A DNA stretch of 64,000 bases from Spiroplasma sp. BIUS-1 (GTDB lineage: Bacteria; Bacillota_I; Bacilli_A; Mycoplasmatales; Mycoplasmataceae). The position numbers were made by a program, and so were the translations under genes. The stretch is taken from the NCBI RefSeq assembly GCF_010365805.1, contig NZ_CP048386.1, positions 62,001-126,000 on the forward strand. Reading direction: 5' to 3'. Shown piece by piece: positions 32,112 to 40,999 of this stretch; position 1 is the first letter of the stretch; each line of letters starts with the position of its first letter. Below the pieces are notes generated by a model. It was not told the origin of the DNA and made no database searches. It saw only the letters and a program-made list of their open reading frames with translations.

Positions 32112-33473
32112 ATGAAAGACATTAAAACAATACACTTAAAATTTAAAGAATTAAGTGAAGTAAATTTAATTGCAAGAGTTAGAAATAACAGACAAGGTAA
32201 AGTTGTCAGTTTTCTAGTTTTAAATGATGGAACAACAATAAATGATGTACAAGTTGTTTATAAAGAAGATACAAAAGGATATGAACAAGCAGTTCAAGCA
32301 AGGGTTAGTTCAATTGTTGAAGTTAAAGGTGAAATAGTTTTAACGCCTGGAAAACAACAAGAGTTTGAAATCAAAGCAACAGAAATATCTTTATTAGATC
32401 AAGCTGTTGAAGATTATCCATTACAAAAAAAAGAACACTCACCAGAGTTTTTGAGAGAAATCTCACACTTAAGAGCAAGAACAAAAACATTCCAATCTGT
32501 TTTTAGAATAAGATCACTTGCAGCATTTGCTATACACAAGTTTTTCCAAGAACAAAACTTTGTATATGTAAATACACCAATAATTACTGAAAATGATGCT
32601 GAAGGAGCAGGAGAGGCTTTTGTTGTTACTACAAGAGAAGATGCAAAATACGATGAAGATTTTTTTGGTAAAAAAGCCAATTTAACTGTTTCTGGACAAT
32701 TAAATGCGGAAGCTTATGCTCAAGCATTCAAAAATGTCTATACATTTGGACCGACTTTCAGAGCAGAAAATTCAAATACATCAAAACATGCAGCTGAATT
32801 TTGAATGATAGAACCTGAGATGGCTTTTTGTGATTTAAAAGATAACTTAGAAATTATAGAAAACTTAGTAAGATACACAATCAATTATATTTTTGAAAAT
32901 GCAAAAGATGAATTAGAATTTTGTAATGCAAACCTAGAAGAAGGTTTAATTGAAAAACTAAACATTGTTAGAAATTCAAAATTCGTTGTAAATGAATATA
33001 AAGAAGTTATTGAAATTCTTAAAAAAGCAGTTGCTGATGGACATGTTTTTGAAGAATCAAATATAGAATTCGGTCTTGATTTAGGAACTGAACATGAAAG
33101 ATATATTTGTGAAGTTGTTAATAAATGTCCTACATTTGTTACAAACTATCCAAAAGAAATCAAAGCATTCTATATGAAACAAAATGATGACAACAAAACT
33201 GTTGCTGCAGCCGATCTTCTTGTTCCTGGAATAGGAGAATTGGTTGGTGGAAGTCAAAGAGAAGATGACTTTGATAAAATTGTATCTAGATGTAAAGAAA
33301 TGGGAATTGATCCAGAAGAGTTGAGTTGATACAATGATTTAAGAAATTATGGATACTACAAATCAGCTGGTTTTGGTCTTGGTTTTGAAAGATTGATAAT
33401 GTATATAACAGGATCATCAAATATTAGAGATGTTATATCTTTCCCAAGAACTCCAAGAAACTTATTATTTTAA
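32112..33473 (+). CDS. asnS: Asparaginyl-tRNA synthetase
   Basis: A 453-residue class II synthetase. N-terminal OB-fold anticodon-binding domain (residues 1-105), then the catalytic core: [37 protein letters not shown], the motif 2 segment [20 protein letters not shown] and motif 3 [13 protein letters not shown]. The GAGEAF motif fits AsnRS rather than AspRS. ATG 32112 after AAAGGAAG is preferred over an upstream in-frame TTG at 32091. The genome also has gatCAB, so that complex probably serves Gln-tRNA. Confidence 0.97.
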
Positions 33474-33495
33474 AAGCAACATCGTTGCTTTTTTA
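33473..33495 (+). terminator. Intrinsic terminator after asnS
   Basis: Stem AAAGCAAC/GTTGCTTT with a 3-base loop and a T run. Confidence 0.85.
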
Positions 33496-33572
33496 TTATG
33501 GATTTTTAGAAAAATCTATTTTGTAGTTATAAATTAGTGTAAAATTAATATGTTAAATAAGGGGGATATTCC

Positions 33573-34541
33573 ATGCTAGTTTCATTTGTTATTACATGAC
33601 AAGAAATAGAACAAAACGTTAATGCTACATTACAAAGTGTTCTTAACCAAACAGATGATGATTATGAAATCATCTTGATCTCAGATAAAATGATTCAAGA
33701 AAATGAAGAGTTTGATATTTTAAGAAATTACTTCTGAGACATTAAAAAAATAAAAACTGTTGTAAACAGTTCAATTCAAGGAGCAGCTGTTTGTTGAAAC
33801 ACTGCAATTGACCTAGCTGATGGTGACTATATTAAATTTATCTCTCAAGGTGATACAATAAGTCCTGACTTTGTAAAAAATATAAGAGCAGAACTTAAAA
33901 AATATGATGGTGAAGAAATTGATTTAATTGAATACAATGTTCAGTTACACGGTTTATCAGATGATATTATTGACACTTACCTAGAAAAAGGTAAAGTATA
34001 TAACTTAAATAGAGAGTACTCTCCATATGCACATGTTAGTGCTACATTAGCAAACAAATTATTTAGAACTAAATTATTAAAAGAGTTTGGATTTAAATTT
34101 AGAAGATTTGTAAGATTTGATATGTTATTTACATACAAAGTTTTAGGACAAACTGATTCATATGTATTTTTAAATACAAAAGAACCACTTGAAACAATGC
34201 ATCTTGGACAAGTTCAATATTCAGTTTTCGACCTAGTAAACCAATGAACTCACATCTTAAACTACTACAGAAGAATTGGTAAGTTTAGAGATCTTAAAGA
34301 TTATTTAAACTATGCTTACTATAAAACACTAGTTCACATTTGATTATGAAATATTAGAAAATACGATAATAAATTATTAATCAAAAAAGCTGCAACTTTT
34401 GCAAATAGAAAATTTGAAGATAAAAGAGAAGACTTTATGAAAAATAATAAAGCCTTTAAAGAAACAAAAGATGTTAGATTTATTGAGATAGTTGATAATT
34501 TTGCAACATACATAAAAGAAATATTAAAACTTGCAAGATAA
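33573..34541 (+). CDS. Family 2-like glycosyltransferase
   Basis: A 322-residue protein with a GT-A fold at the N-terminus (residues 1-130): LVSFVITWQEIEQNVNATLQ, SVLNQTDDDYEIILISD, and ADGDYIKFISQGDTISPDF, where the metal-binding DxD region is present in variant form as DGD and QGD. The rest is rich in aromatic residues. No membrane helix is evident, so a cytoplasmic or peripheral enzyme making glycolipid or surface polysaccharide is likely; donor and acceptor are unknown. An RDD membrane protein follows 15 bases later. Confidence 0.83.
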
Positions 34542-34556
34542 AAAGGGTGATTTTAA

Positions 34557-35240
34557 ATGACACACCACAACACTAAAGAAAACATTATAGAAAAATCTTC
34601 TCATAATTTGGTTAAACCACATTTGGGAAGAATTTTTTTTGCTAGACTTTTTGATATTATAATTTGTTCAATACCAACTTTAGTTTTATCTATGTTAAAT
34701 CCAATTCATAATTGGGAAACTTTATTAATAAATATTCCGGTAAGTCAGCTTATTTTATTTGCATATTTTATTTTGATTCCTTACTTTTTAAAAGGCAACA
34801 CTTTAGGAAAATTAATTTTCAATTTAAGGTTGAAAAAAGATGATGATACAAAAATAAAAATGAAAGAAATTTTTTTAAGAGAGTTTTATTTTTTATACAT
34901 TCCCTTAATTTTTCAAATAACAATACAAATTATTATGGGTATAGTAATTTTTACAAATAGCCAGACAGAAGATTTAAATTTTACTTTGAAAATAATAAAT
35001 AATATTGGATATGTTTTTTTGGCTATGTGATTTATTTATATACCTTTAACAATTTATTTACAAAAAGAAAATATATCAGCTGTTGATTTAAAATTAAAAA
35101 CAAGAGTCTATTATTTAGAAAAAATATTGATTATTGAAAAAAAAGAAAAAGAAAAAGTACATGTTCATCTAAAAGATGATAAGCCTGGAAAAATTAACTT
35201 GGCAGAAATAGAAAAACTAATTGGAGAAAAAGATGAATAA
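34557..35240 (+). CDS. RDD family membrane protein
   Basis: A 227-residue protein with an RDD-type first helix (ARLFDIIICSIPTLVLSML) and three further hydrophobic helices. The loop FLKGNTLGKLIFNLRL is typical of the family. The tail is hydrophilic and Lys/Glu-rich. Function of RDD proteins is mostly unknown. Its last 8 bases overlap the next gene. Confidence 0.82.
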
Positions 35241-36414
35241 TTTTGAAAACACAATAAACAAAATAAAAGAGATTGTAGATAAAAAATTCTTTATGGGTGC
35301 AACTTTAAAAATAAATAAAGACAAGCAGAATATTTTTTCTTACAATTATGGAATCAATGATGTGGAAATAAAAAGTGAAATGAATGAGGATTTAATTTTT
35401 AGAGCATATTCAATGACAAAAGTTATAACAACTGTGGCTTTTTTGATTTTAGTAGACAAGAAAAAAGTTTCTCTTAAAGATCCGCTTTATAAATTTTTTC
35501 CTGAATTTAAAAATATGAAAGTAATAAGCAAAGAAGATAACACAAAAGTTGTTGATTGTGAAAAAGAAATATTAATGGAACATTTGCTTACAATGACATC
35601 TGGTTTCACATATTTCGGAAATAGATCTTTAACACAAAAACTTGTAACAGAATTACTTCAAAAATTTAAAATAAAAAACAATAATACATTTATGAACTAT
35701 GAAGATTTTATGAAAGAACTTTCTAATATACCATTGGAGTTTGAACCAGGCACAAGTTGAAGATATGGTTTATCATTGGATGTTATTGCAGCTGTTATAG
35801 AAAAAATATCTAACCAAAGTTTTAGGGATTTTGTAAATGAAAATATATTTGTTCCTTTAGAAATGAACGACAGTGATTTTTATTTAAAAGATAAAAGTAG
35901 AGAAGCAAAAGTCTATGAATGAACTTTGGTTGATGATAAAAATCATTTAAAAAAAGTAGAAGACTTTGATTTTTTAATTCAAGAAATAAACAAGGTACCC
36001 AATATGCCAATGGGTGGCGCAGGATTATTCACTACAGTTAAAGACTACTCTAATTTTTTAGATTTTCTTTTAGATGGAAAAGATAGAAAAGGAAATCAAT
36101 TACTAAGTAAAGAAGTTTTATTAGAAATGACAAAAGATCAAATCAAAGAACTTAGAAAAAATTTTATTTGAACAACAAACAAAGACTACAGTTATGGCTA
36201 TGGTGTGAGAGTTAGAGTGGAGAACACTTTATATCCATTAACAGAAGTTGGAGAGTTTGGATGAGATGGACTTTTAGGATCTACTGGGCTTGTGGACCCA
36301 AAAAACAAAATCACAATGTGTTTAATGCTGAGTTCAAAACCAGGTCACAATAAACTTATTGAATCAGAATTTTTTGATGCATTATATAAAGATTTAAATA
36401 TTTTAAAAAAATAA
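35233..36414 (+). CDS. Serine beta-lactamase-fold hydrolase (class C-like)
   Basis: A 393-residue protein of the beta-lactamase/penicillin-binding-like superfamily: SMTK with nucleophile Ser60 and Lys63 in RAYSMTKVITTVAF, a HLLTMTSGFTYFGN segment, the Tyr motif FEPGTSWRYGLSLDV, and a late EFGWDGLLGSTG segment matching the KTG/HxG motif. No signal peptide is seen, so it seems cytoplasmic. In a cell without peptidoglycan it is more likely an esterase or D-amino-acid peptidase. ATG 35233 after GGAG is chosen. Confidence 0.85.
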
Positions 36415-36456
36415 ATAAATAATTGATATTATAGAAAGGTTATAGGAGTTATTAAC

Positions 36457-38628
36457 ATGATAGAAAATTTATTAAAACAACTTAATGATGAACAACTAGA
36501 TTCTGTTATTACAACAGATGTACCCTTAAGAATTATAGCTGGAGCGGGTAGTGGAAAGACTAGAGTTATTACAACAAAAATAGCTTACTTAATTGAGAAA
36601 GAAAATATTTTCCCATCAAAAATTTTAGCAGTTACTTTTACCAACAAGGCCGCTCAAGAAATGAGAGACAGAGTAAATAAAATAATTCCTGATATGGATA
36701 GAAATCCAATGATAACAACTTTTCACTCTTTTTGTGTAAGGGTTTTAAGAGAAGATTGTGAATACATTGGTTTGTCTAAAGACTTTACTATAATTGATAA
36801 TGCAGATCAAAATAAAATTATTAGAGACATAATAAAAAACTTAGATATATCAACAGACAAAACAAAACCAGAGAAAAAAATACTTTCAAAAATTAGTAAT
36901 TGAAAATCAAAACAGTTAACTTGAGAAGAAGCGTATGAAGAAACTTTTAATGTCGCTGAAAAAAAATGAGCAAAAGCTTATAGAGACTATGAAAAATATT
37001 TGAGCGAAAAAAATTGTTTAGACTTTGATGATTTAATTTTAAAGGTACATAAATTATTTAATGAAAATTTAGATGTTAGAGAAAAATGAAAAAACCGATT
37101 TGATTATATTTTGGTTGATGAGTTTCAAGATACAAACTATACACAATTTGATTTAGTTAAATGATTAACTGGTTCAAGAAATAACTTAACAGTTGTTGGT
37201 GACCCTGATCAAACAATATATTCTTGAAGAGGAGCTAAAGTTAATATTATTTTAAATTTTAAAGATGAATTTAAAAATGCAAGAACAGTAATGCTTACAG
37301 AAAATTACAGATCTACAAAACCAATTTTAGACATTGCAAATGAGTTTATTGATAACAATAAAAACAGAGAAAAAAAAGATATCTTCACTCAGAAAAAAGA
37401 GGGAGAAATTGTAAAAGTCAAAGAAGTTGCTTCAAGAAACTTTGAAGCTAAATTTGTATCTAAAAAAATTAAAGAATTAGTAGAAGAAAAAAATTATAAG
37501 TATTCAGATATTTATGTTTTGTATAGAACAAATGCTTGGTCTCAAGAATTTGAAAAAGAGTTTCAAAACCAAAAAATACCATTTCATTTAATTGGTGGTT
37601 TTAAATTTAGAGATAGAAAAGTAATTAAAGATGTAACTTCTCTATTAAGAGCTGTAGTTTTTAAAGATGACTTAGCTATGGAAAGAGTTTTTGGATTCAC
37701 ACCAAAAGTAGGAGCTGTAACTGCTACAAAAATTAAACAAGCGGCATATGAATACGATTTAAATCTTTTTGATTTTTTAACAAAAGAATCTCAAGCTGTT
37801 AATTCAATTTCAAAAAACTTGAATGAGTTAATAAACTGTTTAATTAAAGCTAGAGAAGTATTCGAAGAAAATAAAAGTCTTCTTGAACTTACAGAACTCT
37901 TAGTGAAACTTTCTGGTTATAGAGATAGATTAGATTTAAAAGACAAAGAAGACGTAGAGGCCCTACAAAACCTTGAGGCTTATTATGATCAAATGGAAAA
38001 ATATGATCTTGAATATAATCAAAGTGAAAATGAACTAAATAGAGCAGTTAGTTTCTTACAAGAAGAGGCTATATCAAGTGATGAAGAAGGAATTGCAGAA
38101 ATTAATAAAGTAACTTTATTGACAATTCACTCAGCAAAAGGTCTAGAAAATAAAGTTGTATTTATAGTTGGTTTAAACAAAGATGTATTCCCATCTAAAA
38201 TGAGTTTTTATTCTATGGAGAGTTTAGAAGAGGAAAGAAGAGCATTTTATGTTGCAATCACAAGAGCTCAAGAATTACTTTTCATATCTTATGTATCTGG
38301 TGAATATTCTTATATTTCCAGTGGTGAATTGGGAGCTTCAAGATTTATTCAAGAATTAAATCCTGATTTATATGAAATTGAGAGAAACATTTACTTCCAC
38401 TCAAATAACGAAACTACAAGCGGTTATAAAGGTAAGCCTAACTTAGAGGCAAAACCAACCAAATTAGATGCTGGCGTGGTTAAAGGTGACAAAATTAAGC
38501 ACATGGTGTTCGGTCAAGGAACAGTTGTTAAGGTAATAGATAAATATATATCGGTTGCTTTTGCGGACCCAAAACAAGGAGTTAAGATGATTCCAATAAC
38601 CACTTCAGCGTGAGAAAAAATGGAATAA
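36457..38628 (+). CDS. pcrA: ATP-dependent DNA helicase PcrA/UvrD
   Basis: A 723-residue SF1 helicase of repair and replication. Motifs in order: LNDEQLDSVITT (Q motif), GAGSGKTRVI (motif I), FTNKAAQEM (Ia), TTFHSFCVRVLRE, DYILVDEFQDTN (II), VVGDPDQTIYSWRGA (III), ENYRSTKPIL (IV), TIHSAKGLENKVVFIVGL (V) and EERRAFYVAITRAQELL (VI). A C-terminal Tudor-like segment (VFGQGTVVKVID) is typical of PcrA. Several UGA codons read as Trp. Confidence 0.97.
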
Positions 38629-38713
38629 TTTAGATAAAATAAGTATCTTTTGAAATTTTTTCTTGTATAAGACACTTTTTTCTATAAAATAATATTGTTA
38701 AGGAGGATAATAT

Positions 38714-38977
38714 ATGACTTCATTCAAGGCAACAGTAATTGATCCAGTTGGTTTACATGCTAGACCTGCATCAGTTTTAACAAAAGAAGCTTCAAAATTT
38801 GCATCAGAAATTAAAATTAAATGTGGAGATAAAGAAGGAAACTTAAAATCAATTATGAACGTTATGGCACTTGCTGTTAAAACAGGTGCTGAAATTACAA
38901 TTGAAGCAAATGGCGAAGATGAAAACGAAGCTATTGAAGCAATTGAAAAAGCAATGAAAGATAACTCAATTATCTAA
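38714..38977 (+). CDS. ptsH: Phosphocarrier protein HPr
   Basis: An 87-residue PTS carrier. His15 lies in GLHARPAS and Ser46 in NLKSIMNVMALA, so both the PEP-dependent and the HprK-dependent phosphorylation sites are present. It passes phosphate from enzyme I (ptsI, 51644) to IIA domains. AAGGAGG lies 8 bases before the start. It stands alone here, followed by a terminator and the nrd leader. Confidence 0.98.
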   Translation: MTSFKATVIDPVGLHARPASVLTKEASKFASEIKIKCGDKEGNLKSIMNVMALAVKTGAEITIEANGEDENEAIEAIEKAMKDNSII

Positions 38978-38984
38978 TATTAAT

Positions 38985-39008
38985 AAGGCTATAAAAGGCC
39001 TTTTTTTA
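38985..39008 (+). terminator. Intrinsic terminator after ptsH
   Basis: Stem AAGGC/GCCTT with a loop of about 8 bases, followed by a T run. Confidence 0.65.
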
Positions 39009-39096
39009 TTTGTCTTATGTCAATTCCTATTCCAAAAATTAGAATTTTTTTTAGAAAATTTATTAATAATATATTTCATTTTTTTTAAAAAAGAGG

Positions 39097-39124
39097 TTAC
39101 TTTTTTCTTTTTTTTAGTTATAAC
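39097..39124 (+). promoter_or_regulatory. Possible distal promoter of the nrd leader
   Basis: TATAAC at 39119-39124 with TTACTT at 39097-39102 (16-base spacer), after a T-rich stretch. A start near 39131 would place the structured element below inside the transcript. Confidence 0.4.
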
Positions 39125-39152
39125 ATTATAGAAATAAAAAACACAATTTCAC

Positions 39153-39258
39153 AAAAAGACTGGATATTTGGTGAAACTCCAAAACTGTACCAGCACCTGT
39201 AATAAGGAAATAAATTAGTAATGATTTATAAGAATTTGAGTCAGAAACCAATCTTTTT
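39153..39258 (+). promoter_or_regulatory. Cobalamin-riboswitch-like structured leader of nrdFIE
   Basis: An outer helix AAAAAGA.TGG (39153-39163) pairs with CCA.TCTTTTT (39248-39258), enclosing a hairpin TTTGG/CCAAA with loop TGAAACT. The string GGTGAAACTCC followed by CTGTACCAGCACCTGTAA resembles the conserved core of cobalamin riboswitches, and GAGTCAGAAACCA (39238-39250) resembles the 3' B12 box. The element is short: the peripheral arms and the kissing-loop arm are not apparent. A terminator hairpin follows at 39313. I judge it a riboswitch of the cobalamin type or a derived variant; the ligand is not proven. Confidence 0.5.
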
Positions 39259-39312
39259 ATATTAAATCTTTTACTGGCTATAAAAGAGATATTTACAGAA
39301 TAATATTTTAGC

Positions 39313-39335
39313 CACGATACAAACATCGTGTTTTT
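39313..39335 (+). terminator. Terminator downstream of the nrd leader element
   Basis: Stem CACGAT/ATCGTG with a 6-base loop and five T residues, preceded by a larger pairing TGGCTA.AAAA (39275) with TTTTAGCCA (39306-39314) that overlaps the terminator's first bases and could act as the antiterminator. Confidence 0.7.
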
Positions 39336-39336
39336 G

Positions 39337-39379
39337 TTTCACTAAAAAGATGTACTTATACATTATTTGTTTTGTGAAA
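39337..39379 (+). other. Long stem-loop and repeat in the nrd leader
   Basis: TTTCAC (39337) pairs with GTGAAA (39379) and an inner ATGT/ACAT helix closes a 6-base loop. The left arm, TTTCACTAAAAAGA, nearly repeats 39147-39159, the start of the cobalamin-like element. The copies lie 190 bases apart. Confidence 0.5.
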
Positions 39380-39432
39380 TGATATATTTTAATTAATATT
39401 CATTTTTAACAACCCAAAATCTAGGCATTAAC

Positions 39433-39438
39433 TATAAT
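39433..39438 (+). promoter_or_regulatory. -10 box of a proximal nrd promoter
   Basis: A perfect TATAAT 76 bases before the nrdF start. Transcription from here would begin near 39445, downstream of the leader terminator, bypassing the riboswitch-like element. Confidence 0.45.
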
Positions 39439-39443
39439 TTAAG

Positions 39444-39505
39444 GCGCCTTTTAGGCGCAAAAAAATTCTGTAAGAAATAGAATAAATAATTTTTTAAGAA
39501 AGGCG
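39444..39505 (+). promoter_or_regulatory. GC-rich hairpin with complementarity to the nrdF ribosome site
   Basis: Hairpin GCGCCT/AGGCGC (39444-39458) is strikingly GC-rich for this genome. Part of its left arm, CGCCTT (39445-39450), is also exactly complementary to AAGGCG (39500-39505), the ribosome binding site of nrdF, so two exclusive pairings are possible. This would allow translational control. Confidence 0.4.
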
Positions 39506-39514
39506 ATATGCAAT

Positions 39515-40537
39515 ATGGCAAAGAAAAAAAATCAATATTACTATGATTCTCTTTCTCCAATTGAATTTGCAATGAACAAATTTAATGGAAGAATGAGATC
39601 AGTTAACTGAAATGTTATGAATGACGAAAAGGATTTAGAAGTTTGAAATAGAGCAACACAAAACTTTTGATTACCAGAAAAGGTACCAGTTTCAAATGAC
39701 TTAGTTTCATGAAAAACTCTAACTCCTGAATGACAAGAACTAATCACAAGAACTTTCACAGGACTTACGCTTTTAGATACAATCCAAGCAACTGTTGGAG
39801 ACGTAGCTCAAGTTCCAAACTCATTAACAGACCACGAACAAGTTGTTTATACTAACTTCGCATTTATGGTAGCTGTTCATGCAAGATCATATGGAACAAT
39901 ATTTTCTACACTTTGTTCAAGTGAACAAATTGAAGAAGCTCATGAATGAGTAATTAACTGTGATAGTTTACAAGAAAGAGCGAAAGCTTTAATTCCTTAT
40001 TATGTAGGAAATGATCCATTAAAATCTAAAGTTGCAGCAGCACTTATGCCAGGATTCTTACTATATGGAGGATTCTATTTACCATTCTACTTATCAGCTA
40101 GAGGTAAATTGCCAAATACTTCTGACATAATTAGATTAATTTTAAGAGACAAAGTTATTCATAACTACTACAGTGGTTATAAATACCAAAGAAAAGTTGA
40201 AAAACTTTCTCCTGAAAAACAAGCAGAAATGAAAAAATTTGTATTCGATCTATTATATGAATTAATAGATTTAGAAAACAAATTCTTATATGAATTATAT
40301 GATGGATTTGGAATTGCAGAAGATGCAGTAAGATTCAGTTTATATAATGCAGGTAAATTTTTACAAAACTTAGGGTATGAATCACCATTTACAGAAGAAG
40401 AAACAAGAATTGAGCCAGAAATATTTACTCAATTATCAGCTAGAGCTGATGAAAACCATGACTTCTTCTCAGGTAATGGTTCATCATATGTAATGGGTGT
40501 TACTGAAGAAACTTCAGACGAAGACTGAGAATTCTAA
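39515..40537 (+). CDS. nrdF: Ribonucleotide reductase small subunit, metal-free class Ie type
   Basis: A 340-residue R2 subunit that supplies the radical for dNTP synthesis. Class Ib sequence, but three metal-binding Glu residues are replaced: Val119 (FMVAVHARSY), Pro179 (LMPGFLLYGG) and Lys213 (LRDKVIHNYY). Asp88, His122 and His216 remain. This VPK set defines the metal-free class Ie enzymes of Mollicutes, in which a tyrosine becomes a DOPA radical; the equivalent is Tyr126 here. ATG 39515 is chosen because the ATG at 39508 is in another frame that gives no NrdF sequence. The first gene of nrdF-nrdI-nrdE. Confidence 0.96.
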
Positions 40538-40538
40538 A

Positions 40539-40994
40539 ATGCACGACGATGTCATCAAGATATCTCACAAAGATGTTAAGAGACCAAAAGGAAAAGTATT
40601 TGTTGTTTACTTTTCATCAATTTCAAACAACACTCATAGATTTATGGAAAAATTAGACGTAAATGAAGCAAGAATTCCTTATGAACTAGACGAACAATTA
40701 ATTGTAGATAAGGAATATGTTTTAATAACTCCAACTTATGCTGGAGGGGGCGGAGATACAAAAGGAGCTGTTCCAGCTCAAGTTGTAAAATTCTTAAATA
40801 ATGAAAAAAACAGAAACTTGTGTAGAGGGGTAATTGCATCGGGTAACACTAACTTTGGTGATACCTTTGCAATTGCAGGACCTATAATTTCCAAAAAATT
40901 AAAAGTACCATTACTTTACCAATTTGAATTATTAGGAACAAAACATGACGTGGAAACAATTAGAGAAATCCTAGAAGATTTCTGAAAGGAATAA
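40539..40994 (+). CDS. nrdI: Flavodoxin-like ribonucleotide reductase activator NrdI
   Basis: A 151-residue flavodoxin-type protein. The FMN loops are visible as [13 protein letters not shown] near residue 23, [16 protein letters not shown] and [14 protein letters not shown]. In class Ie systems NrdI provides the oxidant that converts the R2 tyrosine to DOPA, so its position one base after nrdF fits. The last codons include a UGA read as Trp (DFWKE). Confidence 0.96.
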
Positions 40995-40999
40995 AAATT

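Noticed and set aside
35822-36010. Minus-strand open frame opposite the beta-lactamase-like gene
   Set aside because: It is a low-complexity shadow of the real gene on the plus strand.
39153-39258. 2'-deoxyguanosine or purine riboswitch in front of nrdF
   Set aside because: Known from M. florum nrd, but the purine core TTTCTAC and the three-helix layout are absent here.
39126-39326. Minus-strand open frame of 66 codons in the nrd leader
   Set aside because: It lies over a structured leader, has no ribosome site and no recognisable protein features.
39508-39600. Earlier ATG 7 bases upstream of the chosen nrdF start
   Set aside because: It opens a different frame that gives no NrdF sequence; ATG 39515 is correctly spaced from AAGGCG.
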